NCBI GenBank assembly: GCA_913778495.1
Contig: CAJYVD010000022.1
Coordinates: 62,001 to 126,000 of the forward strand
DNA length: 64,000 nt
Origin: an uncultured Pantoea sp.
Lineage (GTDB): Bacteria > Pseudomonadota > Gammaproteobacteria > Enterobacterales > Enterobacteriaceae
Direction of reading: 5' to 3'
Position 1 is the stretch's first letter. Each line of letters begins with the position of its first letter. The notes beneath the pieces were generated by a model. The model saw only the letters and a list, made by a program, of their open reading frames with translations, made no database searches and was not told the DNA's origin. The position numbers were made by a program, and so were the translations under genes. Below are positions 21,801-31,205 of this stretch, piece by piece.

Positions 21801-22585
21801 GCGTGCTCCTTGGGCTGATAAGCCGGATGCCAGCGTAACCACACGCGCTCCAGCCCGTGCGCGGCCACATCGGCCAATTTACCCAGCAGGGCGTAAAGAA
21901 TGATGGCCACCACCACCACGTCAGTTTGCAAAAACTCGCGCGCGTTCATCGCCAGATAGCCAATACCGGCGTTGGCGGAGATGGTCTCGGCGACGATCAG
22001 CGTGAGCCACATCAGGCCCAGCGCAAAGCGCACGCCGACCATAATCGACGGCAGCGCACCGGGCAGCATCACCTCAACAAACAGGCGCCAGCCCGACAAG
22101 CCGTAGCTGCGCGCCATCTCCACCAGCCCGCGATCCACATTGCGCATGCCGTGATACGTGTTCAGATAGATGGGAAACAAGGTGCCCAGCGCCACCAGGA
22201 AAATCTTCGCCGACTCATCAATACCAAACCACAGGATCACCAGCGGGATCAGCGCCAGATGCGGCACGTTACGCAGCATCTGAACCGACGTATCCAGCAG
22301 GCGTTCACCCACGCGCGACGTGCCGGTGATCAGCCCGAGCAGGAAACCGATCGATCCGCCGATGACAAATCCCACGGCGGCACGCCAGCTGCTGATCACC
22401 AGGTTTTGCCACAGCTCGCCGCTCACGGTCAGGTGCCAGAATGTCACCACGACGCTTTCGGGCGCCGGCAGAATGCGGGTGGACAGCCATCCTGTCTGCG
22501 AGGCCACCTGCCAGAGTGCCACGAGCCCGACGGGCAGCAGCCAGGGCAGCAGGGCGTTAAGCCCTGCTTTATGCAGCTTTGCCAT
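21797..22585 (-). CDS. ssuC: SsuC, sulfonate ABC transporter permease
   Basis: A 262-residue inner-membrane permease with about six hydrophobic segments and the binding-protein-dependent transport signature ([14 protein letters not shown]). It forms the membrane channel of the SsuABC importer. The start at 22585 (MAKLHKAGL) follows a GAGGAG ribosome site; the open frame extends 62 codons further upstream into ssuD but has no family similarity there. It overlaps ssuB by four bases and starts 10 bases after ssuD ends. Confidence 0.95.
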   Translation of the reverse strand: MAKLHKAGLNALLPWLLPVGLVALWQVASQTGWLSTRILPAPESVVVTFWHLTVSGELWQNLVISSWRAAVGFVIGGSIGFLLGLITGTSRVGERLLDTSVQMLRNVPHLALIPLVILWFGIDESAKIFLVALGTLFPIYLNTYHGMRNVDRGLVEMARSYGLSGWRLFVEVMLPGALPSIMVGVRFALGLMWLTLIVAETISANAGIGYLAMNAREFLQTDVVVVAIILYALLGKLADVAAHGLERVWLRWHPAYQPKEHA

Positions 22586-22595
22586 GATGTACTCC

Positions 22596-23741
22596 TCAGC
22601 TTTGCGACACTTTCTGCGGGGTGAAATCGTTGGCGACCGCTTCCCCGTGCGCCTGTACAACCCGAGGTTTGGGGACGTCAGGAATGGCGAGGTCAAGGTG
22701 AGGGAACAGCAGTTCACCCACGCGGTAGGCCTCTTCCAGATGCGGATAGCCTGAGAGAATAAATGTCTCAATCCCTAAGTCGCTGTACTCCTGCATGCGT
22801 GCGGCAACGGTCGGACCATCGCCCACCAGCGCCGTGCCGGCCCCGCCGCGCACCAGGCCCACGCCCGCCCACAGATTGGGGCTAATTTCCAGCTTGTCGC
22901 GCCGACCGCCGTGCAGCGCGGCCATGCGCTGCTGTCCTACCGAGTCGGTGCGGGCAAATGCGGCCTGCGCTTTGGCGATGGTGGCATCGTCGAGATGGGC
23001 GATAAGACGATCCGCCGCCTGCCAGGCTTCTTCGTTGGTTTCGCGCACAATCACATGCAGACGGATGCCGAAGCGCACGCTGCGCCCCTGTGCGGCGGCT
23101 TTCGCGCGCACTTGCTCAATTTTCTCTTTCACCAGCGCCGGGGGTTCGCCCCAGGTGAGATAGACATCGACCTGTTCTGCGGCCAGGTCCTGCGCAACAT
23201 CCGACGAACCGCCAAACCACAAAGGTGGGCGCGGCGTCTGCACCGATCTGAACATCAGGCGAGCGCCGCGGACTTTGACGTACTTGCCGTCGTAATCCAC
23301 GGTTTCACCTTCAGAGACGCGCCGCCAGACGCGGGTGAACTCGGCCGATTCCGCATAGCGCTCGCGGTGATCGAGAAACACGCCGTCACCGGCCAGCTCT
23401 TCCGGATCGCCGCCGGTCACGAGGTTGAAGAGCGCACGACCGTTAGACAGGCGATCCAGCGTCGCCGCTTGACGCGCGGCCTGCGTCGGTGAGATCACCC
23501 CCGGACGCAGCGCCACCAAAAAGCGCAGGCGCTGGGTGACGGGGATCAGCGAGGCCGCCACCAGCCAGGCGTCTTCGCAAGAGCGGCCGGTGGGGATCAA
23601 TACGCCGCCGAAGCCCAGTCGATCGGCGGCCTGAGCAATCTGCTGCAAGTAGGCGTGGTCAACCGGACGTGCACCGTCGGCGGTGCCAAGATAGTGTCCG
23701 TCGCCGTGCGTAGGGAGAAACCAGAATACGGATACGCTCAT
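22596..23741 (-). CDS. ssuD: SsuD, FMNH2-dependent alkanesulfonate monooxygenase
   Basis: A 381-residue TIM-barrel monooxygenase of the bacterial luciferase family. It uses FMNH2 supplied by SsuE and oxygen to release sulfite from alkanesulfonates, giving a sulfur source during sulfate limitation. Family segments [27 protein letters not shown] and YLTWGEPP are intact, and length equals that of E. coli SsuD. It lies between ssuA and ssuC with short spacing (11 and 10 bases). Confidence 0.97.
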   Translation of the reverse strand: MSVSVFWFLPTHGDGHYLGTADGARPVDHAYLQQIAQAADRLGFGGVLIPTGRSCEDAWLVAASLIPVTQRLRFLVALRPGVISPTQAARQAATLDRLSNGRALFNLVTGGDPEELAGDGVFLDHRERYAESAEFTRVWRRVSEGETVDYDGKYVKVRGARLMFRSVQTPRPPLWFGGSSDVAQDLAAEQVDVYLTWGEPPALVKEKIEQVRAKAAAQGRSVRFGIRLHVIVRETNEEAWQAADRLIAHLDDATIAKAQAAFARTDSVGQQRMAALHGGRRDKLEISPNLWAGVGLVRGGAGTALVGDGPTVAARMQEYSDLGIETFILSGYPHLEEAYRVGELLFPHLDLAIPDVPKPRVVQAHGEAVANDFTPQKVSQS

Positions 23742-23752
23742 GGGTGTGTTCC

Positions 23753-24724
23753 TTAGTGCTGCTGGGTAGAGTGGGGATGCCAGATACGATCGGCGATGGT
23801 CAATTTCACCGGGATCAAATGGTTGGCATAAAAGAGATCGGCGGTGTGCTGCTGCGCCTGGGCCGTCTGCGCGCTCACCGGCGTAATGGTGGTCGGCGGA
23901 CGGTGGTCGAGATAGCTGGCCAGCACCGGTTTGGGCAGGCCCATCGCCTGTGCGAGCAGGTCGATACTCTGATCGCGTTGGCTACGCGTCAGTGCGTCAG
24001 CCTCGGTAAAGGTGTCGAGCACCTGCTGGACAAATGCGCCGTTCGCTTCCGCGTACTTGCGCGTGGCGAGATAGAACGATCCGGTTAAATTCAGGGTGCT
24101 GCCGTCCTGCAGCACCCGCACGTTGCCCTGCTGGAGCGCAGCAGAGTAGTAAGGGTCCCAAATCGCCCACGCGTCGACATTGCCTTGCTGAAAGGCCGCG
24201 CGGGCGTCAGCGGGGGTCAGGTAAACTGGCTGGATATCTTTCAGGCTCAGACCGGCCTGCGACAGGGCGCGCAGCAGGAGATTGTGTGAGCTGGAGCCTT
24301 TTTGAAACGCCACTTTGCGGCCTTTAAGGTCAGCGACGCTGTGCACCGGGCTGGCTTTCGGCACCAGAATGACTTCCGCTTTGGGCTTGGGCGGTTCCGC
24401 GCCGACATACAGCAGATCGGCACCTGCGGCTTGGGCAAACAGCGGCGGAAGATCGCCGGTGCTGCCTAAATCAATGCTGTCGACATTGAGCGCTTCAAGC
24501 ATCTGCGGCCCAGCGGGAAACTCCACCCACTTAATTGTGGTATGAGGGAAGCGCTGCTCCAGCATCCGGTGTGATTTAGCCAGCACCATGCTGACCGACC
24601 CTTTTTGATAGCCGATGCGCAGCTGTGCGGGGGCCTCCTCGGCGCGGGCGCTTACGCTAAGGGCCGCAAGCATGGCCACGGTGGCGAATGCAGCGAGCAG
24701 GGCATTCTTTACTGTTCCTTTCAT
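23753..24724 (-). CDS. ssuA: SsuA, sulfonate-binding periplasmic protein
   Basis: A 323-residue solute-binding protein with a Sec signal peptide (hydrophobic core [14 protein letters not shown], cleavage near ARA). It captures aliphatic sulfonates in the periplasm and delivers them to SsuBC. The family body is well conserved ([28 protein letters not shown]). The gene follows ssuE by 11 bases and is part of the same minus-strand operon. Confidence 0.96.
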   Translation of the reverse strand: MKGTVKNALLAAFATVAMLAALSVSARAEEAPAQLRIGYQKGSVSMVLAKSHRMLEQRFPHTTIKWVEFPAGPQMLEALNVDSIDLGSTGDLPPLFAQAAGADLLYVGAEPPKPKAEVILVPKASPVHSVADLKGRKVAFQKGSSSHNLLLRALSQAGLSLKDIQPVYLTPADARAAFQQGNVDAWAIWDPYYSAALQQGNVRVLQDGSTLNLTGSFYLATRKYAEANGAFVQQVLDTFTEADALTRSQRDQSIDLLAQAMGLPKPVLASYLDHRPPTTITPVSAQTAQAQQHTADLFYANHLIPVKLTIADRIWHPHSTQQH

Positions 24725-24735
24725 GATTTTTTCCT

Positions 24736-25287
24736 TTATACAGCGTGGGCTAAAGGGGCGTGGCGACGCTGCAGCGCATGGAAAAAGGTCTCCAGCGCGT
24801 CATTCAGGCGTTCCGTTAACGCCGGGGCCAGCACGGGCTGACGGTCATACTGTGTAATCTGTTCGTCCGTGGCGAATACGCCGTGCAGCACTTCCTGCGC
24901 TTTGAGCGCGTTCAGCACCGGCTTGAGGGCGTAATCCACCGCCAGCATATGCGCCGCGCTGCCACCGCTGGCGAGCGGCAGCACCACTTTGTGCGCCAGT
25001 GCTCGCTCAGGCAGGAGATCCAGCAGCGTCTTCAGCGCGCCCGAAAAGGACGCCTTGTAAATCGGCGTGGCCACAATCAAGCCATCTGCGCGCATCAAGT
25101 CGGCTTTCAGTGCAGCCAGCGCTGCCGAATCCATGCGGGCTGAAATCAAGTCTTCGGGCTGGAAGTTGTGAATGTTCCACGGAATGACTTCAATGCCGCG
25201 CGCTTCCAGCGCCTGCTGGCAGAGGCTGAGCAGCGCCGTAGAGCGCGACGGAAAGCGGGGACTGCCCGCTAACGTAATAACCCGCAT
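24736..25287 (-). CDS. ssuE: SsuE, NAD(P)H-dependent FMN reductase
   Basis: A 183-residue flavodoxin-like reductase that supplies FMNH2 to SsuD. The FMN phosphate loop is GSPRFPSRS (residues 8-16), and ATPIYKASFSGALKT and LLDLLPERAL are family segments. It is slightly shorter at the C-terminus than the 191-residue E. coli protein. The start at 25287 follows AAGGAG. It is the first gene of ssuEADCB; regulation by the Cbl/CysB activators is known in E. coli, but no site could be assigned here. Confidence 0.96.
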   Translation of the reverse strand: MRVITLAGSPRFPSRSTALLSLCQQALEARGIEVIPWNIHNFQPEDLISARMDSAALAALKADLMRADGLIVATPIYKASFSGALKTLLDLLPERALAHKVVLPLASGGSAAHMLAVDYALKPVLNALKAQEVLHGVFATDEQITQYDRQPVLAPALTERLNDALETFFHALQRRHAPLAHAV

Positions 25288-25398
25288 GCATACTCCTTAT
25301 AACTGAAAGTTATTGATTATCTTTTATTGAGAACGGATGGCTTCATACTGGCAGAGCCCGGGGACGGGCTTAAATGATTTTTCCGGCATTCCAAAGCC

Positions 25399-25417
25399 AA
25401 AAACCGGCATAAGCCGG
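25399..25417 (-). terminator. Terminator-like hairpin upstream of ssuE
   Basis: On the minus strand CCGGC-TTAT-GCCGG is followed by five T. The stem is only 5 bp (extendable by flanking bases), so it is weak. It lies about 110 bases before ssuE on the same strand and could be a leader attenuator or a remnant terminator. Confidence 0.35.
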
Positions 25418-25849
25418 CCGATTAGGGCGATATCAGCGGCGCGCGCGGCACAAGAAAAAGTGCGCGCCAGGCGCTTAAGGGGAATGTTTAAATAAAATGA
25501 TTAATGACACGATTCTGACAAGATGTGATCAAACATGTTTTGGGGCGCGAGAGGGGCACCACATCTGTAGTCTTTTTAAAGCATTATGGGTGATTCGGCG
25601 GCACACTTTTTTACACATTCCGCGTGCGCGAGAATAAAGTGAAAAGAATTTAAAAAGGGGAAGTAGGAATAAGCTGAAATGCGCGGGCTTATTTGTCACG
25701 AAAAATCTGTAATTGTTAAAAATAGCGAACACTTTCCTGTCAGCGGCTGTTTGTGGCAAACCCAGCGCGGTGATTAAAATTCCTCGCTAAAATTATTCTT
25801 ACCAATAAATGTTAAACATTTTCTAAGACAATACTTGCATCCATCATCG

Positions 25850-25878
25850 TTGGTTTTTGTTTATATTCCGTTGATATA
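25850..25878 (+). promoter_or_regulatory. Candidate promoter of the glycan cassette
   Basis: TTGGTT (25850-25855) and GATATA (25873-25878) are 17 bases apart in AT-rich DNA, 85 bases before the first cassette gene. Several other AT-rich hexamers nearby fit about as well, so the assignment is tentative. Confidence 0.3.
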
Positions 25879-25962
25879 TGCTGAGATAGAAAATAGAAAC
25901 GCAGCAATTTACTTAGTCGGGTATTTTTTTAATCCGCGACTTTTATACATCAGGAATAACCT

Positions 25963-26760
25963 ATGCAAATTCATACTGATCTTGGTTCAGGAGAAAAACC
26001 TGAGCGCAGCTTTGCTAGCGACGTCCGCTCCTCCGCCCCCTCTTTACAGTGTTATGCGTTACAGCCAGCGGCGGATCGGTTCACCTTAACGCCCGTGCAC
26101 GTTTCGTCATTTATCAACAATGAAGCCAACGGCAACGCCTTTTTACTGTTCGCGCCGTCAGGTTTTTCCCCAAGTGAGGCGTTATTGAAAGCAGCATTCA
26201 GCCACTGTGATGCGCGGCCCGAGCTCAGTTGCCTTATCGTGTCTTCTGGTTCTCAGGCGCTGAAAGCAGGACTGCAACCCTCACTGGCGTTGTTCAGTCA
26301 CTTCGCCGAGCAGGGCCTGTGGGCTCAGGTGGCAGCCGTGATCATTCGTGCCGAACTGGCCGCAACCGCGGCGCCGTTTGAGCAGATGCAGGAGATAATC
26401 TGGGCAGGATTCATTCATACTCAATCGGTATGGGTGCTTGAGGCGCAGGCTGAACACCCTGTGGCACCGCAGGAGGCGCCGCTAAGCTATCAGCAATTTA
26501 TGGCCCACTATGAAAAATTAACACGCCTGACGCAGCTGGTCCCTGAACGGAAATCCTATCGTCAAAGTTATCTGCGCAGTAATTTGCAGCAGTTATTTCT
26601 TCAGGAAGTAAAAACGCAACCGGCACTTTCTCCGCGGCTGCGGGATGCCATTCGCTATTACGCTGCATCGTTGCCAGCAAAAACAGTGCGCGAACGTTTA
26701 TTGTTAAAAAGTCCCGATATCTATTTCACTTTGTTAAAATATAAAAAAAGTACCGATTAA
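25963..26760 (+). CDS. Unrecognised protein, first gene of a glycan cassette
   Basis: A 265-residue protein I do not recognise. The ATG at 25963 follows an AGGA ribosome site. No signal peptide or membrane segment is evident, so it is probably cytoplasmic. The N-terminal 45 residues are polar and low in structure. The middle (FLLFAPSGFSPSEALLKAAF, then WAQVAAVIIRAELAATAAPFEQM) has a spacing that faintly recalls GT-A glycosyltransferases, and the C-terminal RERLLLKSPDIYFTLLKYKK is like the basic tails of some family 2 glycosyltransferases. No DxD motif is seen, so a catalytic transferase is doubtful. It lies 92 bases before the flippase gene, which suggests a role in the same glycan pathway. 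This is inference from context only. Confidence 0.7.
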   Translation: MQIHTDLGSGEKPERSFASDVRSSAPSLQCYALQPAADRFTLTPVHVSSFINNEANGNAFLLFAPSGFSPSEALLKAAFSHCDARPELSCLIVSSGSQALKAGLQPSLALFSHFAEQGLWAQVAAVIIRAELAATAAPFEQMQEIIWAGFIHTQSVWVLEAQAEHPVAPQEAPLSYQQFMAHYEKLTRLTQLVPERKSYRQSYLRSNLQQLFLQEVKTQPALSPRLRDAIRYYAASLPAKTVRERLLLKSPDIYFTLLKYKKSTD

Positions 26761-26852
26761 TATTACGGCTAATTAAGAATATATCCCGTATTTCAGTCAG
26801 GCATTCTCTGCCAGGATAAAAGGATATCGTACAATCAGGCACCTCACGCTTT

Positions 26853-28370
26853 ATGTCCATTAAACGCAATGCCATTGCCAATTATGTTGGCCAGATTTAC
26901 CTAACCTTATCCGGTATTTTAGTGGTTCCGCTGTATATTCAGCATCTCGGCATGGAAGCCTATGGGCTGGTCGGCTTCTTCTCTATTTTATTGACGTGGC
27001 TACAGCTGCTGGATGCCGGAGTCTCCACCACCCTGATGCGCGAAGCGGCACGCTACCGCGCCAATCAGGTGGAGTACGTTTGGTTTCCGGCGCTGTTTGC
27101 AACCCTGACGAAGTTCTTTTTGTTCTCAACGCTGGTGCTGGTCGGGCTGGGCTGGCTGGCGACGCCGTGGATTGCCACCCACTGGCTGGATGCGCAGCAT
27201 TTGCCCGTGGCGGAGTTAAAGATTGCCGTGGCGATTATGGTTATCACCGCAGCGATCCGCTGGCGTACCAGTCCGTACCGTAGCGTGATCGTAGGCTTTG
27301 AACATCAGGTGTGGCTTAACGGGGTCAACCTGATTATCACCACGCTGCGCACCTTCGGCGCGGTGCTGGTGATCCAGCTATTTTCGAATCCGGTACTGAG
27401 CTTCTTTATTTGGCAACTGCTGGTTTCCGTGGCTGAAGCCGCCTGCTGCATTTACAAATCGTGGCAGCTGGTGCCGCGTGCGGCACGGCGCGACAAGCGA
27501 GACGACTTGAGCGCGGTGCTGCGGCCCTTTATTCGCTTTGCCTTAAGCGCAGCCTTTTCCAGCGCCATCTGGACGTTCATTTCCCAAATTGATCGTCTGG
27601 TGCTGTCGAAAACCCTTCCGCTCAGCCAATACGGTGCTTTCACCGTGGTTGCCACGGCGTCTACCGGCATCTTGCTGCTCAGCAGTCCGATTATGCAGGC
27701 CATTGTGCCGCGCATGACCGGCATGAAAACCCGCAAAGACGGCGACGCCGAGGCGCTGCGGCTTTATCGCTATACCACGCAAGCGGTGGCAATTTTCATG
27801 GCGCCGCTCAGCATCACGATTGCCTGCTACGCCGGCCCGCTGCTCTGGGCATGGACGCAAAAAACGCAGATCGTCGACCAAATGGCATGGGTGCTCAGCC
27901 TGTATGCGCTGGGCAGCGGACTACAGGCAATCTGCGGCCTGCTTTATCACCTGCAGTACATCAATGGCAACCTTAAGCTGCATATGCAGGGTTTTACCGC
28001 GTTTGCGCTGCTGCTGGTGCCGCTGAACATTGCCTGCGCCATGCACTTTGGTGCGTTGGGCACCGCCTGGCTGTGGCTGGGGCAGAACATTTTTTATTTG
28101 GTGATTTGGGCTGGCGTGGTGCACCGCCGTTTTGCGCCGGGGATGCATCTCACCTGGCTGACACGTGACGTGCTGGCGATCTGGCTGACCTCCGCGCTAA
28201 TAGCAGGGCTGAGTACGCTGCTACCTATTAGCTGGAATGAAAACCGCTGGCTTAATTTGCTGTGGCTCGCCCTGATTGGTGCCTGCAACCTTGGCGTCTG
28301 CGCACTACTGCATTCGCTGGTGCTACGCCGCCTGCGGCTGCCATTGATTAACGTGGAGGAGAGAGGATGA
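26853..28370 (+). CDS. Wzx-type polysaccharide flippase
   Basis: A 505-residue integral membrane protein with about 12-14 hydrophobic segments from the N-terminus (NYVGQIYLTLSGILVVPLYI) onward. It has the pattern of the MOP/MATE-like polysaccharide exporter superfamily, which moves lipid-linked oligosaccharides across the inner membrane. Typical elements are the N-terminal GLVGFF region, basic cytoplasmic loops (RAARRDKRDD) and SQIDRLVLSK. It overlaps the following glycosyltransferase gene by four bases (ATGA at 28367-28370), so the two are translationally coupled. The glycan substrate cannot be told. A role in O-antigen, capsule or enterobacterial common antigen modification is possible but unproven. 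Confidence 0.85.
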   Translation: MSIKRNAIANYVGQIYLTLSGILVVPLYIQHLGMEAYGLVGFFSILLTWLQLLDAGVSTTLMREAARYRANQVEYVWFPALFATLTKFFLFSTLVLVGLGWLATPWIATHWLDAQHLPVAELKIAVAIMVITAAIRWRTSPYRSVIVGFEHQVWLNGVNLIITTLRTFGAVLVIQLFSNPVLSFFIWQLLVSVAEAACCIYKSWQLVPRAARRDKRDDLSAVLRPFIRFALSAAFSSAIWTFISQIDRLVLSKTLPLSQYGAFTVVATASTGILLLSSPIMQAIVPRMTGMKTRKDGDAEALRLYRYTTQAVAIFMAPLSITIACYAGPLLWAWTQKTQIVDQMAWVLSLYALGSGLQAICGLLYHLQYINGNLKLHMQGFTAFALLLVPLNIACAMHFGALGTAWLWLGQNIFYLVIWAGVVHRRFAPGMHLTWLTRDVLAIWLTSALIAGLSTLLPISWNENRWLNLLWLALIGACNLGVCALLHSLVLRRLRLPLINVEERG

Positions 28371-29374
28371 AAGGGCAGATTTCGCGCCATGTGCCGACGG
28401 TGTCGGTGATCGTGCCGAATTGGAACTGCGCGCCGTGGTTGCCTGAGGCCATGGCCTCTTTGTTGCGTCAATCATCGCCGCCCGATGAGATTATCGTCAT
28501 TGATGATGGCTCGGACGATAACAGCGTGCCCTGGCTTACCGCGCTGGCGCAGCGCCATCCGCAGATAAAAGTGTTACAGGGCAACCGCGGTGGCGTGAGC
28601 GCCGCCCGCATGAAGGGATTAGCGCACGCCAGCGGCGAATATATCTATTTTATGGATGCGGATGATTTCGTTTCGACCGCGCTATTTGCGGATTTCCGCC
28701 GCGTGCTGGCGCGCCATCGCGAGGTGGAGCTGTTCTGCTTTGGCGCCCGCATGTTTTACGATCTGCCTGCTGATGCTCGCCAGTACGAGACCATTCACCA
28801 GCGTCACATCAGCGGCCTGATGCCCGGTGGAAGCACGACCTTGCGCAGCCTGTTACGCCACCAGTCTGCGCACCGGGTTATCTGGAGCGCCGTGATGGCA
28901 CGGCGGCTGATTGACCGATTGCAGCTCCAGTTCTTGCCCATCCAGAACCACGAGGATGCGCCCTGGATGTTCGCGCTTTATATGGGCGCCACGCAGCTTT
29001 ACTGCACCAATCAAAGCTACTATTACAAGCGCTTTATGCCGGGGTCACTTTCGCAGCGCACCCCGGATTTTTCGTGGGTGGCAAACTATTTCATCGCCCG
29101 TCGCAGCAGCGAAGCCTTCCTGCGCGCGCGTCAGCCGGAAGGGGATGAGGCTCTGCTGGATGACTATTACCGTACTATTATGCAGGGTTGCCTGACGCAG
29201 CTGCGTCGCCACCATTTGACCATCCCCGCTGAGTGGCAAGCGCCCACCACCGCGCTGGTAAGAAAAATGTTGGAGCACAATGCCCGCATGAAACTGCTCT
29301 GGTACTGCCCAACCCTCTATAGCGGTTTACAGGTGTGCCGTCAGCGACTGGGCCGCTATTCAGCGCGCCACTGA
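28367..29374 (+). CDS. Family 2 glycosyltransferase
   Basis: A 335-residue GT-A fold glycosyltransferase of family GT2. The N-terminus shows VSVIVPNWNCAPWL, then IIVIDDGSDDNS (nucleotide-sugar binding) and the DxD-type metal site in YFMDADDF near residue 100. A later NHEDAPWMF segment matches the acceptor-side ED motif with the catalytic base. No membrane segment is seen, so it is probably a cytoplasmic or peripheral enzyme building the oligosaccharide moved by the adjacent flippase. The start overlaps the flippase stop. Donor and acceptor sugars cannot be inferred. It ends 118 bases before pyrD. Confidence 0.9.
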   Translation: MKGQISRHVPTVSVIVPNWNCAPWLPEAMASLLRQSSPPDEIIVIDDGSDDNSVPWLTALAQRHPQIKVLQGNRGGVSAARMKGLAHASGEYIYFMDADDFVSTALFADFRRVLARHREVELFCFGARMFYDLPADARQYETIHQRHISGLMPGGSTTLRSLLRHQSAHRVIWSAVMARRLIDRLQLQFLPIQNHEDAPWMFALYMGATQLYCTNQSYYYKRFMPGSLSQRTPDFSWVANYFIARRSSEAFLRARQPEGDEALLDDYYRTIMQGCLTQLRRHHLTIPAEWQAPTTALVRKMLEHNARMKLLWYCPTLYSGLQVCRQRLGRYSARH

Positions 29375-29413
29375 TCGCGATCATACCTCCCGGAGCGGGA
29401 ATAATTTACTTTT

Positions 29414-29441
29414 GCGCCAGAGGCCTTTACCATTCTGGCGC
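29414..29441. repeat. Inverted repeat upstream of pyrD
   Basis: GCGCCAGA (29414-29421) is exactly complementary to TCTGGCGC (29434-29441) with a 12-base spacer. It is followed by no T-run, so it is more likely an operator or promoter-proximal structure than a terminator. It lies about 50 bases before pyrD. Confidence 0.45.
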
Positions 29442-29492
29442 ACAATTGACCGTGCACCCCGACGTCTTTGAAGCTGCTATTCAGGAGAGTGC

Positions 29493-30503
29493 ATGTTTTA
29501 TCCCCTCGTCCGCCCCGCGCTGTTCAGACTCGATCCCGAGCGCGCGCACGAACTCACCTTTCAACAACTGCGCTTTATCAGCGGCACCCCGCTGGAAGGG
29601 CTAATTCGTCAGTCTCTGCCGGCACGTCCCGTCAACTGCATGGGATTAACGTTCCCGAATGCGCTCGGTCTTGCGGCCGGACTGGATAAAAATGCATCGT
29701 GCATTGATGCGTTTGGCGCGATGGGATTCGGTTTTGTGGAAGTCGGCACGGTGACGCCGCGCCCGCAGCCCGGCAATGATAAACCGCGTATGTTTCGACT
29801 GGTGGAAGCGGAAGGCATTATCAACCGCATGGGCTTCAATAATCACGGCGTCGATCACCTGATTGAGAATGTTAAAAAGGCGCGCTTCAACGGTGTGTTG
29901 GGCATCAATATTGGCAAAAATAAAGACACGCCGGTTGAGCAGGGCAAAGAGGATTATTTAATCTGCATGGAAAAAGTGTATGGCCATGCAGGCTACATTG
30001 CCGTCAATATTTCTTCGCCGAACACGCCAGGATTACGCTCTCTGCAATACGGTGAAGCGCTGGACGATCTGCTGGCGGCGATTAAATTAAAACAGCACGA
30101 ACTCGAAGCGCGGCACCTTAAATATGTGCCAGTGGCGGTAAAGATCGCGCCGGATCTTTCTGAGGAGGAATTGATCCAGGTGGCAGACAGTTTAGTGCGC
30201 CATAAAATTGATGGCGTCATTGCCACTAATACGACGCTGGATCGTTCACTGGTGACGGGCCTGAAATATGCCGATGAAGCGGGCGGATTAAGCGGACGTC
30301 CGGTGCAGTCGCGCAGCACAGAAGTGATTCGTCGTCTGGCGCAGGAGCTGCAGGGGCAGCTGCCGATTATTGGCGTTGGCGGCATTGATTCGCTCACTGC
30401 TGCGCGCGAAAAGATCGCGGCGGGGGCCACGCTGGTGCAGATATACTCCGGCTTTATTTATAAAGGTCCAACGTTAATTAAAGATATCGTCACCCATCTC
30501 TAA
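29493..30503 (+). CDS. pyrD: Dihydroorotate dehydrogenase (quinone), class 2
   Basis: A 336-residue membrane-associated flavoenzyme that oxidises dihydroorotate to orotate with quinone, the fourth step of pyrimidine synthesis. The N-terminal helical membrane-contact segment ([20 protein letters not shown]) is present, as are the FMN-binding and active-site regions ([28 protein letters not shown] with the catalytic serine, and TNTTLDRS). It follows a GGAG ribosome site. In E. coli pyrD is controlled by pyrimidine-dependent transcription start switching; the equivalent leader hairpin was not seen here. Confidence 0.97.
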   Translation: MFYPLVRPALFRLDPERAHELTFQQLRFISGTPLEGLIRQSLPARPVNCMGLTFPNALGLAAGLDKNASCIDAFGAMGFGFVEVGTVTPRPQPGNDKPRMFRLVEAEGIINRMGFNNHGVDHLIENVKKARFNGVLGINIGKNKDTPVEQGKEDYLICMEKVYGHAGYIAVNISSPNTPGLRSLQYGEALDDLLAAIKLKQHELEARHLKYVPVAVKIAPDLSEEELIQVADSLVRHKIDGVIATNTTLDRSLVTGLKYADEAGGLSGRPVQSRSTEVIRRLAQELQGQLPIIGVGGIDSLTAAREKIAAGATLVQIYSGFIYKGPTLIKDIVTHL

Positions 30504-30659
30504 GACATTTCTCACTTTCCCGCGCCGGGGGGTTTATTTCTCCCTTCGGCTCGTTTATATTTTCCCCTGCTGTTGCATTTTTCAGCTTTTTCCCAACTTG
30601 CTATTTATTATTTCCACGCTAATTAGCGCAGCGAAAATCCACAATCTGCAGGGCACATT

Positions 30660-31202
30660 ATGAAAATAAAACCTGATGATAACTGGCGTTGGTATTTTGA
30701 CGCAGAGCACGATCGCATGATGCTGGATCTGGCTGATGGAATGATATTTCGCTCACGTTTTTCACGCAAAATGCTGACGCCTGATGCGTTTAATGAAAGC
30801 GGTTTTTGCGTGGACGATGCCGCCCTCTATTTCACCTTCGAAGAACGCTGCCGCCAAACGGACCTTAACGGGCAACAGCGTGCCGAGCTGGTGCTCAATG
30901 CGCTGGTTGCCAGCCGTTTTCTTAAGCCGCTGATGCCCAAGAGCTGGCACTTTACGACGCAGTTGCGCGCGTGTCAGCCGAGCGTTGGAGACAGGGTCGC
31001 CGTGACGCTGGCTGACAGCGGTGAACAAGCTCAGTTGCTGGTGGTTGAAAGCGGTGAGAACGCGGCGCTGTGCCTGCTGGCGCAAAACGCACTGAGCGTG
31101 GCCGGCAAAGCGATGCAGCTGGGCGATGCGATCAAGATCATGCACGATCGCCTGCAGCCACAGGCGCAGGCAGAAACCGCCCTCCTGGCGCGGGCGGTCT
31201 AG
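30660..31202 (+). CDS. zapC: ZapC, FtsZ-ring-associated protein
   Basis: A 180-residue cytoplasmic protein that binds FtsZ and promotes bundling of protofilaments in the division ring. It matches ZapC in length and in conserved stretches ([46 protein letters not shown]). The gene is downstream of pyrD by 156 bases, with no clear terminator between, and is convergent with ycbX three bases away. Confidence 0.93.
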   Translation: MKIKPDDNWRWYFDAEHDRMMLDLADGMIFRSRFSRKMLTPDAFNESGFCVDDAALYFTFEERCRQTDLNGQQRAELVLNALVASRFLKPLMPKSWHFTTQLRACQPSVGDRVAVTLADSGEQAQLLVVESGENAALCLLAQNALSVAGKAMQLGDAIKIMHDRLQPQAQAETALLARAV

Positions 31203-31205
31203 CGA

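Larger units (their letters stand above)
25288..25962. other. 675-bp intergenic region before the glycan cassette
   Basis: No convincing gene is seen here. The part next to ssuE (25340-25460) is GC-rich with small hairpins, one of which looks like an intrinsic terminator on the minus strand (25399-25417). The rest (25490-25960) is AT-rich, with many short T and A runs, and should contain the promoter of the plus-strand cassette. The base composition shift against both flanks suggests acquired DNA or an H-NS-type silenced control region. Neither can be shown from the sequence alone. Confidence 0.6.

Noticed and set aside
22586-22771. Longer SsuC starting inside ssuD
   Set aside because: The extra residues are the ssuD coding region in another frame; the ATG at 22585 has a strong ribosome site and family match.
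25529-25759. A 76-codon minus-strand open frame in the long intergenic region
   Set aside because: AT-rich, no good ribosome site, no recognisable protein; probably chance.
25288-25962. JUMPstart/ops element upstream of the glycan cassette
   Set aside because: No GGCGGTAGCGT-like core was found in the leader region.
29442-29492. E. coli-type pyrimidine-sensing hairpin in the pyrD leader
   Set aside because: No stem that would hide the GGAG ribosome site could be drawn from this sequence.
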